Source: Lachnospira pectinoschiza (lineage in GTDB: Bacteria > Bacillota > Clostridia > Lachnospirales > Lachnospiraceae). From it: a stretch of DNA of 64,000 nucleotides. The stretch is from the NCBI RefSeq assembly GCF_900103815.1, contig NZ_FNHZ01000001.1, positions 558,001-622,000 of the forward strand, given 5' to 3'. Position numbers and translations under genes: made by a program. Position 1 is the stretch's first letter, and each line of letters starts with the position of its first letter. Positions 25,723 to 35,631 of the stretch are shown piece by piece. The notes below the pieces were generated by a model that was not told the origin of the DNA, ran no database searches, and worked only from the letters and a program-made list of their open reading frames with translations.

Positions 25723-27399
25723 ATGTGGATGGCTGATTTAGGCAATGGGAACTATAAGAATCCCATTCTATATGCAGATTATTCAGATCCTGATGCAATA
25801 AGAGTAGGAGAGGATTTCTTTATGATAGCGTCAAGTTTTTCTAACGCTCCAGGACTCCCTCTACTTCATTCTAAGGATTTAGTTAACTGGAAGGTGGTAA
25901 ATTACATTCTTCCTAAGATTCCTGAGTTTAGATACAGAAACCCTATTCATGGTTGCGGTGTGTGGGCGCCAGCAATTAGATATCATGAGGGAACTTACTA
26001 TGTATGCTTCCCAATGCCAGATGAGGGAATCTATATGACAACTGCTAAGGATCCATTTGGAAAATGGACTGAGCCCGTTAATATTAGACCAGGAGCAGGC
26101 TGGATTGACCCATGCCCATTCTGGGATGAAGATGGCAAGGCTTATTTAGTAGCAGGGGTTGCTAAGAGTAGAATTGGCTATAAGAGCGTTTTACATATGG
26201 TTGAGATGGCAGCAGACGGACTTAGCCTCATTGGAGAGGAAAAAGTCGTCTTTGATGGTAATTTAAACGACCAAGTTACAATTGAAGGCCCAAAGATGTA
26301 TAAAAGAAACGGTTATTACTACATTTTTGCACCAGCAGGTGGCGTAAAGACTGGTTGGCAGACAGTGCTTAGATCTAAGAATGTCTATGGCCCTTATGAG
26401 TACAAGATGGTTTTAAGACAAGGGGACACAGTTGTAAATGGACCTCATCAAGGGGCTTGGATAGATACTCCAACAGGCCAGGATTGGTTTATTCACTTCC
26501 AGGATGTTTATGCTGCAGGTAGAATTACACATTTGCAGCCAATGACTTGGTATGAGGATTGGCCAATTATCGGTGAGTATGAAAAGGATGAGAATGGCAG
26601 GCCATTAAAGGAATATGGCACACCAGTTCTTGAATATAAGAAGCCAGATATGGGTGTCTCAGATAAGGACTTAGCTGATAGTAATAAGTTCCCAGTTTGT
26701 GCCCCAGACCTTGATGATGAGTTTGATAAGGACAGTCTTGGTATGCAGTGGCAGTGGAATGCTAATCCTGAAACAGACTGGGCAGAGTTTATGCCAGAGA
26801 AGTCAGTGATTAAGCTTAATGCCGTTGATAGTGCTAATCAAAGACCAGTTTGTGATTACAGAAATCTTCTTCTTTGTAAGTGGGCAGAGCCTGAATTTAG
26901 CTGTGTTACTAAGATGAGTCTTAAGGATCTTGAAAATGGAGACTTTGCCGGCTGTGTAGCACTAGGCCAGAACTATATCGCTCTTGGAATTTACAAGGAT
27001 TCAGACGGTTACTACATTAGAAAGGTTACAGGTAATCAAAACTTTGATTGTGATGTTTCTTATGCTAGTGAAAATGTAACAGATACAGCACTTAGTAAAG
27101 ATGTTAAGGATTTCCATTCCTTTAAGTCAGAGGAGAAGGAAGTTTATATTAAATATAGCGTTAAGAGAATTGGCTATCAGGACCACATTGAAGGTGGCCT
27201 TAAGGTAAATAATGCACCTCGTGAATTACAGTGCCTTGAGATTAGCTTTGATTCTAAAAACTACTCTTATGCACTAGCTTGTGAAGCTAAGGCAGGACGC
27301 TGGGTAGGTGTTAAGAATGGTGTCTTTGTTTCTCATAATAGTTTAATTAAGAATGAGAAGAGAGGTAGCATTTTAGTAGATTATATTAGATATAACTAG
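25723..27399 (+). CDS. Glycoside hydrolase family 43 (beta-xylosidase/arabinofuranosidase-like)
   Basis: A 558-residue intracellular enzyme (no signal peptide). The five-bladed propeller domain carries the GH43 triad positions: the general base Asp in DYSDPDAIR (about residue 23), the pKa-modulating Asp in WIDPCPFWDEDGKAYLV, and the acid Glu in TIEGPKMYKRNGYYYIF. The C-terminal 230 residues form a beta-sandwich like the DUF1349 domain seen in GH43 xylosidases. It likely trims xylo- or arabino-oligosaccharides after uptake. GGAGG precedes the ATG. It is monocistronic. Confidence 0.92.
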   Translation: MWMADLGNGNYKNPILYADYSDPDAIRVGEDFFMIASSFSNAPGLPLLHSKDLVNWKVVNYILPKIPEFRYRNPIHGCGVWAPAIRYHEGTYYVCFPMPDEGIYMTTAKDPFGKWTEPVNIRPGAGWIDPCPFWDEDGKAYLVAGVAKSRIGYKSVLHMVEMAADGLSLIGEEKVVFDGNLNDQVTIEGPKMYKRNGYYYIFAPAGGVKTGWQTVLRSKNVYGPYEYKMVLRQGDTVVNGPHQGAWIDTPTGQDWFIHFQDVYAAGRITHLQPMTWYEDWPIIGEYEKDENGRPLKEYGTPVLEYKKPDMGVSDKDLADSNKFPVCAPDLDDEFDKDSLGMQWQWNANPETDWAEFMPEKSVIKLNAVDSANQRPVCDYRNLLLCKWAEPEFSCVTKMSLKDLENGDFAGCVALGQNYIALGIYKDSDGYYIRKVTGNQNFDCDVSYASENVTDTALSKDVKDFHSFKSEEKEVYIKYSVKRIGYQDHIEGGLKVNNAPRELQCLEISFDSKNYSYALACEAKAGRWVGVKNGVFVSHNSLIKNEKRGSILVDYIRYN

Positions 27400-27426
27400 C
27401 ATATAAGAATAAATTGTTTATATACG

Positions 27427-27462
27427 AAAAGGGAAGGAGTTTTAAATTAACTCCTTCCCTTT
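27427..27462. terminator. Terminator GH43 / XRE gene
   Basis: AAAGGGAAGGAGTT pairs perfectly with AACTCCTTCCCTTT; T-rich to the right and A-rich to the left, so both directions can be served. Confidence 0.85.
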
Positions 27463-27494
27463 ATCTCTTTTAAGTATTATCATTGTAAGTCAAA

Positions 27495-27980
27495 TTAATT
27501 TTGCTGTTGGATATTCTTCATTGCCCAAAGCTGTAGAGCCTTAGCATTATTAGAAATATCCTCTAAAGAATTAAGAATTGCCTGAAATTCTTCAAGCTCT
27601 TCAATATCAACCTTTCCATCTGCGGAAATGTTAATAATAGATCCACGTAATTGTTCTATATCATTAAGAGAACCAAGAATCTTTAATGAAAGTCTGTCAA
27701 AAGAGCTAATCTCTACGGATTTCATTGTAAGTCTTCCGATTGGACAATCATTTGAACAGAAATTATAAGTAAGCTCTGGAGCATTATAGTGCTTAGCCAT
27801 AAGTAATACTTCCTCTGGATATGGCTCAACATTTCCAAGCTCGATTCTTGCAAGTCTTGTTCTATCAATTCCAAGAACTTCAGAAGTAGTCTCTCTACTT
27901 TCAAAGTCTGAGTTTGTCTTTGCTGCATTATATCTAGCGATATAATATTTGTTGTCTGATGCTTTAGTTGCCTTCTTCAT
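27495..27980 (-). CDS. XRE-family regulator with cysteine motif
   Basis: A 161-residue protein: HTH in residues 12-68 (ARYNAAKTNSDFESRETTSE, TRLARIELGNVEPYPEEV), then FCSNDCPIGR, a CxxxC pair, and a helical C-terminal half. The cysteine pair could bind metal or respond to redox. GGAGG precedes the ATG. It starts 17 bases after the SleB-type hydrolase gene on the same strand, so it is the second gene of a two-gene unit. Its first residues are unusual for XRE proteins in being Lys-rich. Confidence 0.82.
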   Translation of the reverse strand: MKKATKASDNKYYIARYNAAKTNSDFESRETTSEVLGIDRTRLARIELGNVEPYPEEVLLMAKHYNAPELTYNFCSNDCPIGRLTMKSVEISSFDRLSLKILGSLNDIEQLRGSIINISADGKVDIEELEEFQAILNSLEDISNNAKALQLWAMKNIQQQN

Positions 27981-27997
27981 TTAATTTCCTCCAAGGA

Positions 27998-29152
27998 TTA
28001 GTAAAATACATGATCACCAATTACTGTTCCACCAGTATCTACAGAAGGTCTGTAAACATGGAAATATAGGGCAGTAGTTGTAAGGTTGCCATTTAAAACC
28101 TCATAGGCTGCAGAAACACACTCCTGGGATGCGCCTCTTGCTAAAACAATGGCAAATCGACCACTAGCAACAGGACTAAACTGGCCTGATGCATAAATAA
28201 CTGATGTAATAGAATCTCCAAATCTAGGATTTAAAACTCTATTAACAATAACACTTCCTACAGCTAATTTACCTTCGTAAGACTGATTACCCGCCTCACA
28301 TTCAATAATAGCTGCAAGCATTGCAAGGTCTGTAGCTGTATAATCAAGCTTAGTGCCTGAGTAACTTACCTCATCCCCTGCCTGCATAGCTGCAATAGCA
28401 GCAAGCTGCCTTTGGATGTTCTCTTCCTGAATCTTCTTCTCATACTCTAAACAAAGGGCCTCAGTTTGTGCAATGGAATCTGAGGTTGTATCAAGTTCAG
28501 ATTGAATATCATAAATGGACTGCTTAAGATTAGCGGTCTCTGAATTAAGACTAGTCTTTAAAGTCTCAAGTTCTGTTAAATCTGTTTGAAGATTAGCCAT
28601 AGCATCATTACGGTTTGTTATCTCTTCATTAAGCAAATCCAACTGTTCTCTATCATAGTTTGAAAGCTCAACAATGTATTCAGATTTCACAAGGAAATCT
28701 GCCATTGAGCCTGACTCCATCATAGATTGAAGTAAAAGATTCTCTGTACCGTTTTCATACATATATCTTATACGTAATTTCATAGCCTCATATTGTTCAT
28801 CAATGGATGAATTGAGAGCATCGATTTCTGAGTTTAAGCTATCGATTTCATCTTGTTTAGTTTTAATCTGCTCGTCAACAGCAGTGATCTTTTCTGCTGT
28901 TGCTGTCAAACTATCATTAAGGTCACTGTACTGTGAAGATAGACTTGACTGAGCGTTCTTTAATTCTTCTAGTTCTTCATTAGCTTCATCTAAATCAGAT
29001 TGCGTATCTGCATAAGTACTATATGGCAAAAATGTCACAATAAGTCCACTTGTAGCAATTACAGCAATTAAACAGATTATTGCGCTAGCTTTTGATAATA
29101 CTTTAAGAGAAGACGTTTTATCTAATGTTAAAAAGATATTAAACCTCTTCAT
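27998..29152 (-). CDS. Coiled-coil SleB-type cell-wall hydrolase
   Basis: A 384-residue secreted protein. The signal peptide core is ASAIICLIAVIATSGLIVTF and cleavage is likely after STYA. A long coiled coil (about residues 50-250; repeats of LDEANEELEELKN type) resembles the N-terminal part of PcsB/EnvC-like proteins. The C-terminal hydrolase_2 domain has LAAIIECEAGNQSYEGKLAV with the catalytic Glu, then VIVNRVLNPRFGDSITSVIY. It likely cuts peptidoglycan during growth or division. The ATG at 29152 has GGGAGG four bases upstream; the longer frame is not supported. A coiled-coil/hydrolase fusion suggests regulated, tethered activity. Confidence 0.87.
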   Translation of the reverse strand: MKRFNIFLTLDKTSSLKVLSKASAIICLIAVIATSGLIVTFLPYSTYADTQSDLDEANEELEELKNAQSSLSSQYSDLNDSLTATAEKITAVDEQIKTKQDEIDSLNSEIDALNSSIDEQYEAMKLRIRYMYENGTENLLLQSMMESGSMADFLVKSEYIVELSNYDREQLDLLNEEITNRNDAMANLQTDLTELETLKTSLNSETANLKQSIYDIQSELDTTSDSIAQTEALCLEYEKKIQEENIQRQLAAIAAMQAGDEVSYSGTKLDYTATDLAMLAAIIECEAGNQSYEGKLAVGSVIVNRVLNPRFGDSITSVIYASGQFSPVASGRFAIVLARGASQECVSAAYEVLNGNLTTTALYFHVYRPSVDTGGTVIGDHVFY

Positions 29153-29366
29153 GGAACCTCCCATTATCATAAATCTAAAAAATATATGAAAAAACAAAAT
29201 AAGTATAAATTGTTTAAAGCTAAATTGCAAGTAGGCTTTATTAGTGCTACAATCACATATAGCAGTGAGAAAATGAGGAAAATATATTAAAGGAATATAA
29301 AACTTTTATATTATAAACACACATTGCACACAAATTAATAGCGTGAAATTAATTAGGAGGATGATT

Positions 29367-32099
29367 ATGTTAGAGCTCAATCATATTCGTAAGGATTATG
29401 TCAGCGGAGACATGACTGTTACAGCCCTAAAGGACATTAACCTAAGATTTAGAGATTCAGAGTTTGTCTCTATTCTTGGTCAGTCGGGTTGTGGTAAGAC
29501 AACAATGCTTAATATCATTGGCGGTCTTGATAAGTACACAGAAGGTGACTTAAAAATCAATGGTATTTCAACAAAGGACTATAAGGATAGAGACTGGGAT
29601 GCATACAGAAACAATTCCATTGGTTTCGTATTCCAGAGTTACAATCTTATTCCTCATCAGACTATTTTGGCAAATGTAGAGTTGGCCTTAACTTTATCAG
29701 GCGTTTCAAAGTCTGAGCGAAGACTTAGAGCTAGCGAGGCTCTTGAAAAAGTAGGTTTAAAGAAACATTTGCATAAAAAACCAAATCAGCTATCGGGTGG
29801 TCAGATGCAGAGGGTTGCCATTGCAAGAGCTTTGGTAAACAACCCAGATATTTTACTTGCAGATGAGCCAACAGGTGCCCTTGATACAGAAACTAGTGTA
29901 CAGATTATGGAGCTTTTAAAGGAAATCTCAAAGGATAGATTAATCATTATGGTTACTCACAATCCTGAGCTTGCCATGAAGTATTCCACAAGAATTGTAA
30001 AGCTTCTTGATGGTGATATTACAGACGACTCTAATCCATATACTTATGAAGAGGCCCATGCCGATGCTGAAAAGAAGAGACAGGCTATAAAGGAAGCTAA
30101 GGAAAAGGCTAAGAAAGCCAATAAAGCTGAGAAGAAGGCTGAAAAACAAAGAAAGAAGGCTACAAAGACTCACATGTCTTTAATGACAGCTCTTTCTCTA
30201 AGTTTTAATAACCTTATGACAAAGAAGACTAGAACTCTTTTAACAGCTTTTGCAGGAAGTATTGGTATTATTGGTATTGCCCTAATCTTATCTATTTCAA
30301 ATGGTATTCAGTTATACATAGATAGAGTGCAAAGAGAGACTCTTGCAAGTTACCCAATTCAGCTACAGGCAGAAACAGTGGATGTAAGTAGTCTTATTAG
30401 TTCCTTTATGGGTGAATCCTCAAATTCATCTGATGGAGATTCATCAGGAGAAGAAAAAGATGAGAACAGAGTATATAGCTACAATATCATGTCAGACCTT
30501 CTTAATACTATGGTTTCTGAGGTTACAAAGAATAACCTTAAGGAATTTAAGGAATATGTTGAAAGTGGCGAGTCAAATATTAATGACTATGTACAGGATA
30601 TTCAGTATAAGTACAGCGTGCCTTTAAACATTTACTCATCAGATACTTCAAAGGGGGTTACACAGTTAAACCCTAACACAATGTTATCTAGCTTCTATGG
30701 TGGAGCAAGCACAACTACAAGTCAGTCAAGCTTGAACTCAAGCACAAGTATGTTTAGCGTATCTTCAGAGACTTGGGTGCAGTTACTTGAAGACCAGGAT
30801 GTACTTGATTCCCAGTATGAAATGCTTGCAGGTAACTGGCCAACAGCCTATAACGAGGTTGTTTTAGCAGTTAATGAGAACAACGAAATCGATGATTATA
30901 CATTATATGCCCTTGGTTTAAAGGATATGGATGAGTTTGATGAACTCTATAAGGCAGTAATGTCAGGCGAGGAGTACACAACTGAGAATACAAGTTATAG
31001 CTATGATGACTTACTTGGTCTTTCATATAAGTTAGTACTTCCAACAGATTATTATAATTACGATTCTGAAACAGGCACATGGAAAGATATGTCTGAAGAT
31101 GATGTTTATATGACAAATGTAGTCAATAACGCAGCGGATATTAAGGTAGTTGGTGTGGTTCGTCCATCAGAAGATGCAGTAAGCACATCTATGACTAACA
31201 ATATTGGTTACACTAAGGAATTAGTGGAATACGTTATTAATCAGGTAAATGATAGCGAAATCGTTAAGCAGCAGCTTGCAAATCAGGATGTAGATGTATT
31301 TACAGGAATTGAATTTAATGCAGGTGAAGACGAAGAGATTACAATGGAAGACGTTTATGCCTATATTGCAACTCTTTCAGAATCAGAGGCAGCAGCAACA
31401 AATGCCATGATTTCGCAGATGACAGAAGAGCAGGTATTAGAAAGCTTTAAGTCAGTTTTAAGCCAGACAACAGATGCTACATTTGAAGGAAACAAGTCAA
31501 TCCTTGGTATATGCGACCTATCAAGCCCATCGGGAATTGATATTTACGCAACAGGTTTTGATGCTAAGGAAAAAATCGAAGATATAATTGCAGATTATAA
31601 TCAGATGCAGACAGATGCTGGAAATGAAGACAACACAATTAGCTACACAGACTATGTAGGAATCATTATGAGTAGCGTAACAACTATTATTAATGCCATT
31701 TCTTACGTATTAATTGCCTTTGTTGCCATTTCCCTTGTGGTATCTTCAATCATGATTGGAATTATTACATACATTTCAGTTCTTGAAAGAACTAAGGAAA
31801 TCGGTGTACTTAGATCAATTGGTGCCTCAAAGAAGGATGTCTCACATATCTTTAATGCAGAGACACTTATTGAAGGCTTCGTATCCGGCGCACTAGGTAT
31901 AATTATTACACTTATCCTTTGCATACCGGCCAACGCCATTATTTACAATTTAACATCTATAAAAAATGTTGCTCAGCTCCCAGTTACTGGCGCAATCGTA
32001 CTTATCATAATCAGTATGATTCTTACATTAATTGCAGGTTTAGTTCCAGCTAGAATCGCAGCTAAGAAAGATCCAGTTGTAGCTTTAAGAACAGAGTAG
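29367..32099 (+). CDS. MacB-like fused ABC transporter (ATPase plus FtsX permease)
   Basis: A 910-residue single-chain transporter. Residues 1-220 are the ATPase: GQSGCGKTTM, LSGGQMQRVAIA, LLADEPTGALD. A Lys/Ala-rich charged linker (about 230-275) joins it to one membrane helix (TAFAGSIGIIGIALILSIS), a 430-residue extracytoplasmic domain rich in Ser, Asn and acidic residues, and three C-terminal helices with the FtsX signature ERTKEIGVLRSIGASKKDV. This class pumps peptides, lipoproteins or signals mechanically across one membrane. AGGAGG lies 6 bases before ATG 29367; earlier in-frame starts overlap that site. Confidence 0.93.
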   Translation: MLELNHIRKDYVSGDMTVTALKDINLRFRDSEFVSILGQSGCGKTTMLNIIGGLDKYTEGDLKINGISTKDYKDRDWDAYRNNSIGFVFQSYNLIPHQTILANVELALTLSGVSKSERRLRASEALEKVGLKKHLHKKPNQLSGGQMQRVAIARALVNNPDILLADEPTGALDTETSVQIMELLKEISKDRLIIMVTHNPELAMKYSTRIVKLLDGDITDDSNPYTYEEAHADAEKKRQAIKEAKEKAKKANKAEKKAEKQRKKATKTHMSLMTALSLSFNNLMTKKTRTLLTAFAGSIGIIGIALILSISNGIQLYIDRVQRETLASYPIQLQAETVDVSSLISSFMGESSNSSDGDSSGEEKDENRVYSYNIMSDLLNTMVSEVTKNNLKEFKEYVESGESNINDYVQDIQYKYSVPLNIYSSDTSKGVTQLNPNTMLSSFYGGASTTTSQSSLNSSTSMFSVSSETWVQLLEDQDVLDSQYEMLAGNWPTAYNEVVLAVNENNEIDDYTLYALGLKDMDEFDELYKAVMSGEEYTTENTSYSYDDLLGLSYKLVLPTDYYNYDSETGTWKDMSEDDVYMTNVVNNAADIKVVGVVRPSEDAVSTSMTNNIGYTKELVEYVINQVNDSEIVKQQLANQDVDVFTGIEFNAGEDEEITMEDVYAYIATLSESEAAATNAMISQMTEEQVLESFKSVLSQTTDATFEGNKSILGICDLSSPSGIDIYATGFDAKEKIEDIIADYNQMQTDAGNEDNTISYTDYVGIIMSSVTTIINAISYVLIAFVAISLVVSSIMIGIITYISVLERTKEIGVLRSIGASKKDVSHIFNAETLIEGFVSGALGIIITLILCIPANAIIYNLTSIKNVAQLPVTGAIVLIIISMILTLIAGLVPARIAAKKDPVVALRTE

Positions 32100-32120
32100 T
32101 ATAATAAATATAGTAATGAT

Positions 32121-32155
32121 AAGCTTTAGGTTCATTATGGGCCTAAAGCTTTTTT
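32121..32155 (+). terminator. Terminator after the fused ABC gene
   Basis: AAGCTTTAGG / CCTAAAGCTT stem followed by TTTT. Confidence 0.85.
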
Positions 32156-32186
32156 AGAAGGTGAACAATTTGGGAGTGGGGGATTT

Positions 32187-33281
32187 ATGAATAATAGGTA
32201 TTTGAAAATAATACAGGCCTCGATTCTTTTATTTGCAGCAGTTTTGGTGATTTATGTCTTTACAAAACTAGGGGAGACTAATTCTTATGAAAATGAAACA
32301 CAGCCCGCTGAAACTGTTGCATCAAAACTAGATAATCCAGATAAGCTTACAGGAGAAAACATAGAAAATCTCGACAACATTTTAGCAAAGGTTAAAGAAG
32401 AAGAGACTTATGATCCAAGTAAGCTTATTTCTAGTGATAATCAAAGGGCAGATTTAGATATAGCCAATGGTACTGGTAAGCAGGTAAGTGAGGTTGCAGC
32501 AGATAGTGATAGCGATAACGATTATGAAAGTAGTTATGAATTTAGTGCAGCAACTTATCCGTATAGGGCCATGCTATCAGAGGATGAGGCCCTTGATTAT
32601 GACCAAATTTATGAGGCCATAACTAAGCTTGAAACTAGTGTTACATTAGTTAATAGCGTTACCATTTCTAGCATTAAAAATATAATGATTGCTATATTTT
32701 CAGACCATCCGGAGTTATTCTACATTAACACTAATTACACCTATTGTTATACAAGCTCCGGTAAGGTTTTATCTGTGGAGCTAGAATATAACACCACAGC
32801 AAGCTCGCTACAAACTAGTAGGACTAAGTTTTTAAAGGCGGCTGCAGAAATTATAAATGAAGCCTCTGCCTTAAAGACAGACCTTGAAAAGGAACAGTAT
32901 GTTTACGAGCAGCTTCAAAAGAATTGTAGTTATGTAAATGATTCTGAGATGAATCAAAGTGCTTATTCTGCACTGGTAAATAAAGAAAGTGTTTGCGCAG
33001 GTTATGCTAGGGCTTTTCAATACATTTTAATGCAGCTAAATATACCTTGCTACTTTTGCTCAGGTTACGTTGGCACTGGAAATCACGCTTGGAATATTGT
33101 CTATATAAATGGAGAATATTATAATGTGGACCTTTCTTGGGATGATGCCCTAGGAGAGGCAACAGGGGCTTATTCATACACTTACTTTAATATTTCAGAC
33201 ACAGCCATTGGCCTTGATCATTCACGAAGAGACTTATCTGTTAAATTGCCAGAATGCAAGACTAGCCTAAAGTTAGAATAG
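32187..33281 (+). CDS. Membrane-anchored transglutaminase-like protein
   Basis: A 364-residue protein with an N-terminal membrane anchor or signal (IIQASILLFAAVLVIYVF, no clear cleavage site), a Ser/Asp-rich linker, and a C-terminal transglutaminase-core domain. The Cys-His-Asp triad is visible in NKESVCAGYARAF (Cys about 271), GTGNHAWNIVYI and YYNVDLSWDD. Such domains in Firmicutes act as extracellular proteases or cross-linkers. It stands alone after a terminator. A MacB-like ABC gene precedes it, but co-transcription is unlikely. Confidence 0.87.
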   Translation: MNNRYLKIIQASILLFAAVLVIYVFTKLGETNSYENETQPAETVASKLDNPDKLTGENIENLDNILAKVKEEETYDPSKLISSDNQRADLDIANGTGKQVSEVAADSDSDNDYESSYEFSAATYPYRAMLSEDEALDYDQIYEAITKLETSVTLVNSVTISSIKNIMIAIFSDHPELFYINTNYTYCYTSSGKVLSVELEYNTTASSLQTSRTKFLKAAAEIINEASALKTDLEKEQYVYEQLQKNCSYVNDSEMNQSAYSALVNKESVCAGYARAFQYILMQLNIPCYFCSGYVGTGNHAWNIVYINGEYYNVDLSWDDALGEATGAYSYTYFNISDTAIGLDHSRRDLSVKLPECKTSLKLE

Positions 33282-33503
33282 TATACTTTAACGCTTGAAA
33301 ATTTTAATTAGATGGTTTAGAATTCATGTCGGGAATTTTCTATAAAGAAGTATTAATTTTAGGAAAAACTCTTTACTGTAAAACTTTAGAGTGGTAAAAT
33401 TGTAAAGTAAAAGACATTTAGTTTAGAGGAATTTATAATAATGAAATGTCTGTTTTATTGTAGTAATTGACTTGTATGAATTAACTATAAAGGAGACTAT
33501 CTG

Positions 33504-33806
33504 ATGAACAATAAGTTAAAAACACCAGAGGTTGAGCAATTATTTAACGCAATATTAAGCCTTAAGGATATGTCAGAATGTTACGAATTCTTTGAAGATA
33601 TCTGCACAATTAATGAATTACTTTCATTATCGCAGAGATTCGAGGTAGCTAAGATGTTAAGAGAACATAAGACATATTTAGATATCGCCGAGAAGACTGG
33701 TGCATCAACAGCAACAATTAGCCGTGTGAATCGTTCCCTTAATTACGGTAACGATGGCTATGATATGGTCTTTGATAGATTACACCTATTAAATGACGAA
33801 GAATAA
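33504..33806 (+). CDS. YerC/YecD-type TrpR-superfamily DNA-binding protein
   Basis: A 100-residue helical protein of the TrpR-like YerC/YecD family. The helix-turn-helix is LREHKTYLDIAEKTGASTAT and ISRVNRSLNYGNDGYDMVF closes the conserved region. Such proteins bind DNA but their effector is unknown; they are common in Firmicutes. AAGGAG precedes the ATG, and a bidirectional terminator follows. In some genomes this gene sits upstream of pcrA; here pcrA is 3 kb further downstream. Confidence 0.92.
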   Translation: MNNKLKTPEVEQLFNAILSLKDMSECYEFFEDICTINELLSLSQRFEVAKMLREHKTYLDIAEKTGASTATISRVNRSLNYGNDGYDMVFDRLHLLNDEE

Positions 33807-33819
33807 TAGTTAATAATAA

Positions 33820-33857
33820 AGCCCTATAATAGATAATCTATTATAGGGACTTTTTTA
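33820..33857. terminator. Bidirectional terminator yerC / DUF1836 gene
   Basis: CCCTATAATAGAT and ATCTATTATAGGG form a long perfect stem with A- and T-rich flanks. Confidence 0.85.
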
Positions 33858-33866
33858 ATTTATTAA

Positions 33867-34547
33867 TTATTTACTTTCTTTCTTAGATTCCTTCTTGGCT
33901 TCTTTTTTAGCTTCCTTTTTCTCAGCTTTAACAGCCTTCTTCTTCTTTGATTCCTGCTTAGCATTAAAATCATCGATTAAGTTCTCAATGATGTTCTTCT
34001 TCATATAAACATCAAAGCTTAAAAGGCATACTAAAGAGAAGAGCTGTAAGAATTCTCTTTCATCCTCGTCCTCAACATCCTTAAAAGAATCATTGGCAAT
34101 TTCTGACTTCTTAATAACATCCTTTGATAAGTAGTCAATCTGAGTCTTCTCAAGTAAGTAAATCTCATTGTAAATAGTCTCAAGATCTGGCTTTGAATCA
34201 GTATCAAAGAACTTATCTGTCAAAGGATTAAGTATCTTTTGAATATCACTTATAAACAAGATGTTCTTGAAATAATAAATGAAAGTAAGGATGTAAATGT
34301 GCTCCTTTGAATACTTCTTCTTAACAGGGGCAGGTAATAAGTTATTCTTAGTGTAGTTGTTAATCATAGTCTTTGTAAGAATCTTATCATCCTCATGGCG
34401 CTTCACATCGCTTAAATGTTCGTCCATGAAAGTTGTCACCTGATCCATATATAGATTGATGTTAGGAACATCATTTGGCTTTATATAATTAAGTTTTACT
34501 AATTTCTTTAAAAGTGCGTTAATAAACGCTTTATTATCATCATTCAT
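33867..34547 (-). CDS. DUF1836 protein with lysine-rich tail
   Basis: A 226-residue protein of the DUF1836 family; characteristic stretches are NLYMDQVTTFMDEHL, DKILTKTMINNYTKNNLLP and KKKYSKEHIYILTFIYYFK. A MerR-like winged-helix role has been suggested for the family but I see no decisive motif. The C-terminal end is a highly basic tail (EKKEAKKEAKKESKKES), unusual and perhaps for nucleic-acid or ribosome contact. The ATG 34547 is the best start although its AGAGG is about 14 bases upstream; the longer frame encodes a poorly conserved hydrophobic leader. Confidence 0.75.
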   Translation of the reverse strand: MNDDNKAFINALLKKLVKLNYIKPNDVPNINLYMDQVTTFMDEHLSDVKRHEDDKILTKTMINNYTKNNLLPAPVKKKYSKEHIYILTFIYYFKNILFISDIQKILNPLTDKFFDTDSKPDLETIYNEIYLLEKTQIDYLSKDVIKKSEIANDSFKDVEDEDEREFLQLFSLVCLLSFDVYMKKNIIENLIDDFNAKQESKKKKAVKAEKKEAKKEAKKESKKESK

Positions 34548-34875
34548 AGTTATATTTATGAACCTCTTTTCAGTATTTAGTATTGAATAGCTTAAAATGC
34601 GTTCAAAGTTTATTATATAGAAAAAAATTTTATATAGCAAGTAGTATTGAAAACTAGATGACATTATTAATAATATTTTTTAGAAGTCATAAAAAGTGTT
34701 TGAAAATGCATAAAATAAGTCTTAAAGTGCAGTCTTTTACCTTTGTAAAATATCAGTCTTGTGATAAATTTAAATTGCCTAAGGAAATAGAGATAGGTGA
34801 CAAGAAATTAAATTTATATTATAATGAAACAAATTAAATTTGTTTTACCCTTGTAAGGGAGATTTGGAGGAAAAC

Positions 34876-35559
34876 ATGGGAATTTTAACAAGATTTAAGG
34901 ATATTATGAGTGCTAATATTAATGCATTACTTGATAAGGCTGAAGATCCAGAGAAGATGATTGATCAGTATTTAAGAAATCTTGAGAAGGATTTAGCAGA
35001 GGTTAAGGCTGAAACTGCTTCAGTTATGGCAGAAGAGGCTAGAACTAAGAGAGAATTAAACGAATGTAACGAGCAGATCGCTAAGATGCAGTCATATGCT
35101 GAGAAGGCATTACTTGCAGGTAACGAAGCTGATGCTAGAACATTCCTTGAAAAGAAGCAGGTATTAGTTTCAAATCAGGCTTCACTTACACAGCTTGCAC
35201 AGACAGCTGAGGCAAATGCTACAAAGATGCGTCAGATGCATGATAAGTTAGTTAAGGATGCTGCTGAACTTGAAGCTAAGAGAGATACAATTAAGGCTAA
35301 GGTTAAGGCTGCAAAGGCTCAGGAAAAGATTAATAAGGTAGCAAGCAAGGGCATGGGCGCAAGCTCTAATATGGCTGCATTTGAGAAGATGGAAGCTAAG
35401 GCTGACAAGATGCTTGATGAAGCTAATGCAATGTCTGAGCTTAACAAGCTTGAAGAAGACAATAACATCGATAGTTTAACAGCTAAGTATGATGCAAATC
35501 CTACAAATCAGGCAGTAGATGATGAATTAGCTGCTCTTAAGGCTCAGATGGGTCTATAA
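34876..35559 (+). CDS. pspA: PspA/IM30 family membrane-stress protein
   Basis: A 227-residue coiled-coil protein that binds and stabilises damaged membranes. The N terminus MGILTRFKDIMSANINALLD is the membrane-binding amphipathic helix, followed by EDPEKMIDQYLRNLEKDL, the typical first coiled-coil segment. GGAGG lies 5 bases before ATG 34876; the in-frame start at 34840 would place the ribosome-binding site inside the gene. It is followed 72 bases later by an SPFH/zinc-ribbon protein gene, as in the ydjF-ydjI pspA cluster of Bacillus, so membrane stress is the common theme. Confidence 0.93.
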   Translation: MGILTRFKDIMSANINALLDKAEDPEKMIDQYLRNLEKDLAEVKAETASVMAEEARTKRELNECNEQIAKMQSYAEKALLAGNEADARTFLEKKQVLVSNQASLTQLAQTAEANATKMRQMHDKLVKDAAELEAKRDTIKAKVKAAKAQEKINKVASKGMGASSNMAAFEKMEAKADKMLDEANAMSELNKLEEDNNIDSLTAKYDANPTNQAVDDELAALKAQMGL

Positions 35560-35631
35560 TAAAGAGCTATTAGTCTTTTATTACTACAAAGGCGTAGGAA
35601 ATAAATTTTAAAGAAATTCTAAGGAGACAAA

